From JAYZDB01 sp036338025 (lineage in GTDB: Bacteria > Planctomycetota > UBA1135 > UBA2386): a stretch of DNA of 10,950 nucleotides. The stretch covers positions 1 to 10,950 of the forward strand of contig JAYZDB010000235.1 of the NCBI GenBank assembly GCA_036338025.1. Reading direction: 5' to 3'. Both the position numbers and the translations under genes were made by a program. The notes below the pieces were generated by a model, which searched no databases, was not told where the DNA came from, and was given only the letters and a program-made list of their open reading frames with translations. Of the stretch, positions 6,880 through 10,950 are shown in pieces (position 1 is the stretch's first letter; each line of letters opens with the position of its first letter).

Positions 6880-8316
6880 TCAGAACTGGAAGTAGATGAA
6901 CGGAACGTCACCAGGGGAGTTAGCCACCAGCATCAGCACGATGGCCGCGCCGTAGACAAGGGAGTTGAGAAACAGGGATCGTGTCAATGGAACTGTGTCG
7001 CAACCCTCACGCCGGATGCACACATAGTCCACCGCGGCCGTCAAGCCCACGAGCCAAAGAGAGAACCACGGCACTAGCTCCAAGCCATGAGAGGACCGGG
7101 CACAGATACCGGTAATCACCTGCCAGGCGCCTTCGATGGTGTCAGCCCGAAAGAAAATCCACGCCAGGCAGACCAGGTGGAAGGTCACCAAGGTCCCGAT
7201 CAGGCGCCGAAAGGCCCCAGTGGCCGCCAACTCGGCATCTGTCCGTCGACCGATACAGGACCTGTGCACCGCCAGGTAGCAGCCATGCAAGCCGCCCCAG
7301 ACGACGAAGTTCCACCCAGCGCCATGCCAGAGACCACCCAGGAGCATGGTCAGCATCAAGTTCCGGTAAGTCAGCCAGGCACCATGACGATTCCCACCCA
7401 GAGGAATGTAAAGGTGCTCTCGCAACCAGGTGCTGAGTGAGATGTGCCAGCGTCGCCAAAAATCCGTGATGTTCGATGCGAAGTAGGGTTGCCGGAAGTT
7501 GACCATCAACTCGATCCCGAGACACCGACTCACTCCCCGCGCGATATCTGTGTAGCCACTGAAATCCCCGTAGATCTGTAGCGCAAACATGTAGACCCCA
7601 AGCAGCAGCGAACCCGAAGATGCTCCGCTCGGGTCGTTGAAGACCACCTCAACGTAGGCCGCTGCAGCGTCCGCAATCACGATTTTCTTGAACAGTCCCA
7701 ACAGCACAAGTTGGAACCCGGACGCGAACTTCGAGCGCGTGACGACACGCGGCGCCAGGATCTGCGGCAGCAGGCGTGTGGCTCTTTCGATCGGGCCTGC
7801 GACCAATTGTGGGAAGTAGGCGACGTACACAGCAAAAGCAACGAAGTCCGTCGTGGCCTTCACTTCCCGGCGGTACACGCTGTAGGTGTAGGCAATCGTC
7901 TGGAAGGTGTAGAAGCTGATCCCGACCGGCAGGATCACCTTGAGCAAGGGCATGTTGGCTTCGAAGCCAAGCCCTTCGAGGGCTGACGAAGCGCCCTCGA
8001 CAAAGAAGTTCCAGTACTTGAAGAACCCAAGGATGCCCAGATTGATGACCACGCTGAGGGCCAACATCCACCTGGGGGCCCGGTCAGCAGCGCTATTGGC
8101 AAGGCTACGCTCCATCGCCCTTCCAACGCTGTAGTCCAGAACCGTGGATACTGCCAGCAATCCAAGGAACCGCCAATCCCACCAGCCATAGAAACAGTAG
8201 CTGGCCGCAAGCACGAAGAGATTCTGCAGGCGCAGCCGTCCCCATCGCCCCAACGCGAAATACAGCGGCAACACCACCGCAATGAACACCGCGAAGGCCA
8301 GGGAATTGAACTGCAT
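6880..8316 (-). CDS. MBOAT-family membrane O-acyltransferase (AlgI/DltB-like)
   Basis: Polytopic inner-membrane protein that should pass an acyl group across the membrane for O-acylation of a polysaccharide or other envelope acceptor. The 478 residues match the AlgI-type layout: N-terminal FNSLAFAVFIAVVLPLYF with the YCFYGWWDWRF segment (40-50), ILPVGISFYTFQTIAY (128-143), YFPQLVAGPIERA (167-179), IYGDFSGYTDIARG (248-261), DFWRRWHISLSTWLREHLYI (285-304), and LLGGLWHGAGWNFVVWGGLH (325-344) with the conserved catalytic-type His331. The C-terminus ends PFIYFQF, common in the family. The ATG at 8316 gives a family-like start. It follows the FG-GAP gene after 27 bases and is followed directly by the SGNH gene, so the three probably share a transcript. 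No alginate or teichoic acid genes are in view, so AlgI or DltB should not be used as its name. Confidence 0.94.
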   Translation of the reverse strand: MQFNSLAFAVFIAVVLPLYFALGRWGRLRLQNLFVLAASYCFYGWWDWRFLGLLAVSTVLDYSVGRAMERSLANSAADRAPRWMLALSVVINLGILGFFKYWNFFVEGASSALEGLGFEANMPLLKVILPVGISFYTFQTIAYTYSVYRREVKATTDFVAFAVYVAYFPQLVAGPIERATRLLPQILAPRVVTRSKFASGFQLVLLGLFKKIVIADAAAAYVEVVFNDPSGASSGSLLLGVYMFALQIYGDFSGYTDIARGVSRCLGIELMVNFRQPYFASNITDFWRRWHISLSTWLREHLYIPLGGNRHGAWLTYRNLMLTMLLGGLWHGAGWNFVVWGGLHGCYLAVHRSCIGRRTDAELAATGAFRRLIGTLVTFHLVCLAWIFFRADTIEGAWQVITGICARSSHGLELVPWFSLWLVGLTAAVDYVCIRREGCDTVPLTRSLFLNSLVYGAAIVLMLVANSPGDVPFIYFQF

Positions 8317-8343
8317 TGCGTCTAACGTGCTGCCCGGAGAGTC

Positions 8344-10950
8344 CTAGAAGCTGTTGCCGAACAACACACGCAGGTTGTAGTCATCCTTGGAGAGGGATTG
8401 CCACCCAATAAGGAGATCAGGAGCATTGTCGCCGTTGAGATCACCCAGACCAAGGCTGGCGGCACCATTGCGCAGCACCCATCCCGTCCCAGACTTCACA
8501 AGATTGCCGGTCCTCTCCGGGGGGACGACTCCGCGACTGCTCACGCCGCTGAGCTTGCCAGGACTCAAGAAGAAGATCACCTGCTGGTCACGCGACGAGC
8601 CCGTGGTGGAATTGGTCACCAACACGACATCAGGCACACGGTCACCATTGAGATCACCACCGAGAAGTTTCAGGGGATCCCCCGAGAAAGGAATCGGATT
8701 GGCAGGCGCTTCCTGAAACGCCCCCAGATCCACGTCTACCTGGCCAGACCCTCCCTGCGGAGAGAAGTTGTAGAGCACCCGCAACATGGAGTCGCCGCGC
8801 GAGGCAACCGCAAGGTCGGTCCTGCCATCACCATTGTAGTCAGCAGCGAGCGCGCGAGTCGGCCCCACCCCCGAAACCCACACCTTGTACAGGGGGTCCG
8901 TCGATGACCGCAGGATCTCATGCGTCGAGGTGTCGTAGCGATATGCGCGAACGTGGTTGCCATCCGCGATACCACCCGGGGAACCGTTGGGAACCACCAC
9001 CGCAATCTCCAAGGGATTGGGGCTGGTCGTCTGAATTGCAAAGTCACCCAGCGCCAGCGCGGTTGCATTACCATGGGAAACGCCGTTCGGCATGCCCGAC
9101 GTTGGGAGAATAAGTTCGTAAGGGAACACACCCTGTGCCGGATCGGGCAGGCCCCGCATGAACAGGATCATGGACTCGCCCTCGAGTCCAGCGCCTGAGA
9201 CCACGGAGAGGCTCAGCAACACCACCAGATCCTGGACGCCGTCCCCGTCCAAATCCCCAGACTGAATGAGAGAATCCGGCATGACATTTCGGATTCGAAG
9301 GTGCGGTGGTGCTGAACTCCGAAGATCGATTGGGTTCCCACCACCGGCCCACACGATCTCCGTAGGGTCCACCGGCAAGACCATGCCAATACGACCATCG
9401 AGCGTCAGGACACACGGAGCCTCCAGATTGCTGGTCGAATGCCCGGCTGATACCCGGGCCAATGAGGACGGCACCAGCATCGGCTCATGGATGGTCTGAC
9501 CACTCAGGGATATCTCACCCAGGCCGTCATTCTGGAGGATCTTCAGACCTCCTGCGACCGCCGCCCAGGCATCGGAGGACTCGCCACTAGGCAGCAGGGC
9601 ACTCCGAGTTCGAAACCGCCCAACGACAACCCCCAAGACTGTCTCCTCAATCCGGCGCGCCGGACTGGGCGGAACGAGAGCCGGAACCTTGCCCGGCACC
9701 GAAAAGAACGTCGATACCCGGTGCTCGATCCCGCTTGCAACCTGCGCTTCGTGCGTCACGAAGATCGCCGGGCGGTCTGTGCTCTGGTGATGCGTATCAA
9801 CAACCGTAGCCAAGCCATAACCAACACTCTTGATACTGAGCACCTGCTCGACGCCGATGTCGACGGCATCCGCCACCAGTTGCAGTTTTTGGTTTTCTTG
9901 GGTGAAGACACGCAGAGGTTCTGAATCATCGTCAATTGCCCCGACGACGAGTTCGCGAGATCCGTTGCCGGTAAGATCGCCCGCCGTGGACACCGCGAAC
10001 AGCCTTGTGCCTCCCGGGAACATCAGCAGGTTAGAACTCTGAAGGGGAGCAAATGCACGAGCCTGGGTTCCGCGTTCCAAACTGGCCACCGCTGGGGCCG
10101 AACCGGGCTGCCCCAGAACTCCTGATATCACAAACGCCAGTGCGGGCTTCTGATCGGTACCGATCGTTTGCACATCGACAATCGTAGAGTCTTTATGCAG
10201 CACATATCCCGCAGCACTCAGATCGAACGTCGGTTCGATCATGTTCGCGACCTGAAAGCTCCCATTCTGGTCCCCGTATGCGATCAGTACACGCGGCGCC
10301 ATGCCGGCCGTTGCGAACACGATGTCGCTGTGACCATCTTGATCCAGGTCAGCGATCTCGAGAGCAGTGAACTGGTAGGGCGCACCGGTCTGCGAGAGCA
10401 AGACCCGCGTGAATTCACCGGAATTCGATTGTACGTCGGACATGTACAACGCGGGGGTTTCATCGGACCGGTACTTGCCAAGAACCACGAGATCTTCCAC
10501 CGCATCGGAGTTCAAATATCCGCCCTTGCAACGAGAGCCGGATTCCCGCACCGGCAAGCTCTGGAAAAATCGTAGCGGCGGATTGGTCAGATCGTTGCCC
10601 AACACCAGGCTGTGCCGAGCGACCAGGCCGTTGGCGCGGTTGATGATCACGCCAGAGGGAGGTCCATCGGTCCCAAACTGGCCGATGTACAGGTCAACCG
10701 GACTGCGTTGGGCGAGATCCTCAGGGTTACCAGCCCGAACGCGATTTCCAAATCGCACAAACATCCCATTGCCACGATTCGAGAACAACCCCACGTAAGG
10801 TACTCCGATCGGGTCCTGGGTCAGGGACAAAACGTCAGCGGTTGACACACTACGACTCACGAAGGGAGCCGCACGGGTCGCGATCGGAGCCTCAGGCAGA
10901 CGTACTCCTCGGGGACCGAAGTTCGGATAGGTATCACCGTAGAAGAACGC
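8344..10950 (-). CDS. FG-GAP (VCBS-like) repeat protein, 5' end beyond the window
   Basis: Large repeat protein, probably exported, with beta-propeller-type FG-GAP/VCBS units. A GTG at 10860 would give 838 residues, but the frame has no stop from there to base 10950. The 30 extra codons read like coding sequence (AFFYGDTYPNFG, the YGD ending being repeat-like), so the gene very probably continues past the edge and 868 residues are visible. Calcium-loop motifs of the D-x-D/N-x-D-G type, numbered from 10860, are LNSDAVEDL (116-124), DLDQDGHSDI (171-180), DLTGNGSREL (295-304), DLDGDGVQDL (536-545), DYNGDGRTDL (674-683), DLNGDRVPDV (736-745) and DLNGDNAPDL (807-816). Several are followed by hydrophobic strands such as VVLLSL or IVFAT. 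The C-terminus ends RVLFGNSF with no visible sorting or anchor domain. The signal peptide and any catalytic or adhesive domain would lie outside. It is 27 bases upstream of the MBOAT gene on the same strand. Confidence 0.88.
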   Translation of the reverse strand, partial: AFFYGDTYPNFGPRGVRLPEAPIATRAAPFVSRSVSTADVLSLTQDPIGVPYVGLFSNRGNGMFVRFGNRVRAGNPEDLAQRSPVDLYIGQFGTDGPPSGVIINRANGLVARHSLVLGNDLTNPPLRFFQSLPVRESGSRCKGGYLNSDAVEDLVVLGKYRSDETPALYMSDVQSNSGEFTRVLLSQTGAPYQFTALEIADLDQDGHSDIVFATAGMAPRVLIAYGDQNGSFQVANMIEPTFDLSAAGYVLHKDSTIVDVQTIGTDQKPALAFVISGVLGQPGSAPAVASLERGTQARAFAPLQSSNLLMFPGGTRLFAVSTAGDLTGNGSRELVVGAIDDDSEPLRVFTQENQKLQLVADAVDIGVEQVLSIKSVGYGLATVVDTHHQSTDRPAIFVTHEAQVASGIEHRVSTFFSVPGKVPALVPPSPARRIEETVLGVVVGRFRTRSALLPSGESSDAWAAVAGGLKILQNDGLGEISLSGQTIHEPMLVPSSLARVSAGHSTSNLEAPCVLTLDGRIGMVLPVDPTEIVWAGGGNPIDLRSSAPPHLRIRNVMPDSLIQSGDLDGDGVQDLVVLLSLSVVSGAGLEGESMILFMRGLPDPAQGVFPYELILPTSGMPNGVSHGNATALALGDFAIQTTSPNPLEIAVVVPNGSPGGIADGNHVRAYRYDTSTHEILRSSTDPLYKVWVSGVGPTRALAADYNGDGRTDLAVASRGDSMLRVLYNFSPQGGSGQVDVDLGAFQEAPANPIPFSGDPLKLLGGDLNGDRVPDVVLVTNSTTGSSRDQQVIFFLSPGKLSGVSSRGVVPPERTGNLVKSGTGWVLRNGAASLGLGDLNGDNAPDLLIGWQSLSKDDYNLRVLFGNSF

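Noticed and set aside
6880..8316. Naming the MBOAT gene algI or dltB
   Set aside because: The family is certain but the substrate is not; no alginate or D-alanylation genes are present to support either name.
8398..8907. Plus-strand open frames opposite the FG-GAP gene (also 9487-9924 and 10168-10575)
   Set aside because: The minus-strand frame is open for the whole 2.6 kb and carries regularly formed DxDxDG repeats. The plus-strand frames are low-quality shadows of the repeats.
1..10950. Search for CRISPR arrays, tRNA or rRNA genes, insertion sequences, attachment sites and phage genes
   Set aside because: No spaced direct repeats, tRNA-like folds, transposase motifs or terminal inverted repeats were noticed. 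The repeats in 8344-10950 are protein-level FG-GAP units.

Overview
The window looks like a chromosomal, fairly GC-rich, gene-dense stretch from a Gram-negative bacterium. It holds eight protein genes, seven complete or probably complete and one cut by the right edge, with almost no intergenic space. I see no rRNA, tRNA, CRISPR array, insertion sequence or phage gene. Three points bear on lineage: menaquinone is made by the futalosine route (mqnC-mqnE), glycyl-tRNA synthetase is the single-chain alpha2 type rather than the alpha/beta GlyQ-GlyS type, and there is a large FG-GAP (VCBS-like) repeat protein next to an MBOAT/SGNH pair. This would suit Myxococcota and other former delta-proteobacterial groups, or Planctomycetota, but I cannot assign the organism from the sequence alone.

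Layout, left to right. A rightward gene (15-830) encodes an unrecognised protein with an N-terminal hydrophobic anchor and a long coiled-coil-like body. Facing it, with a 21-base gap, is leftward glyS (852-2222). Between glyS and the next unit lies a divergent spacer of about 114 bases. A rightward three-gene unit follows: mqnC (2337-3500), mqnE (3497-4660) and an EamA/DMT-family permease (4657-5493), each joined to the next by a 4-base stop/start overlap. From the right edge a leftward series runs: an FG-GAP repeat protein (8344 to beyond 10950), an MBOAT O-acyltransferase (6880-8316), a membrane-anchored SGNH-like hydrolase (5961-6878, or from 6911), and a DUF4399-like lipoprotein (5474-5881). 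The lipoprotein and the permease converge and their coding ends overlap by 20 bases.

How the genes work together. MqnE and MqnC are the two radical-SAM steps of the futalosine pathway: MqnE makes aminofutalosine, and MqnC cyclises the later dehypoxanthine futalosine. The other pathway genes (mqnA, mqnB, mqnD) are not in the window. The coupled permease has no established role in the pathway. MBOAT plus SGNH is the usual pairing for O-acylating an extracytoplasmic glycan, as in AlgI/AlgJ, DltB/DltD and PatA/PatB; here the SGNH protein lacks the usual block III Asn. The FG-GAP protein immediately upstream may share the transcript and may be an exported surface or secreted protein.

Most of the window is ordinary metabolism. 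The parts most worth a second look are the permease coupled to mqnCE, the FG-GAP/MBOAT/SGNH cluster, and the scarcity of clear Shine-Dalgarno sites.
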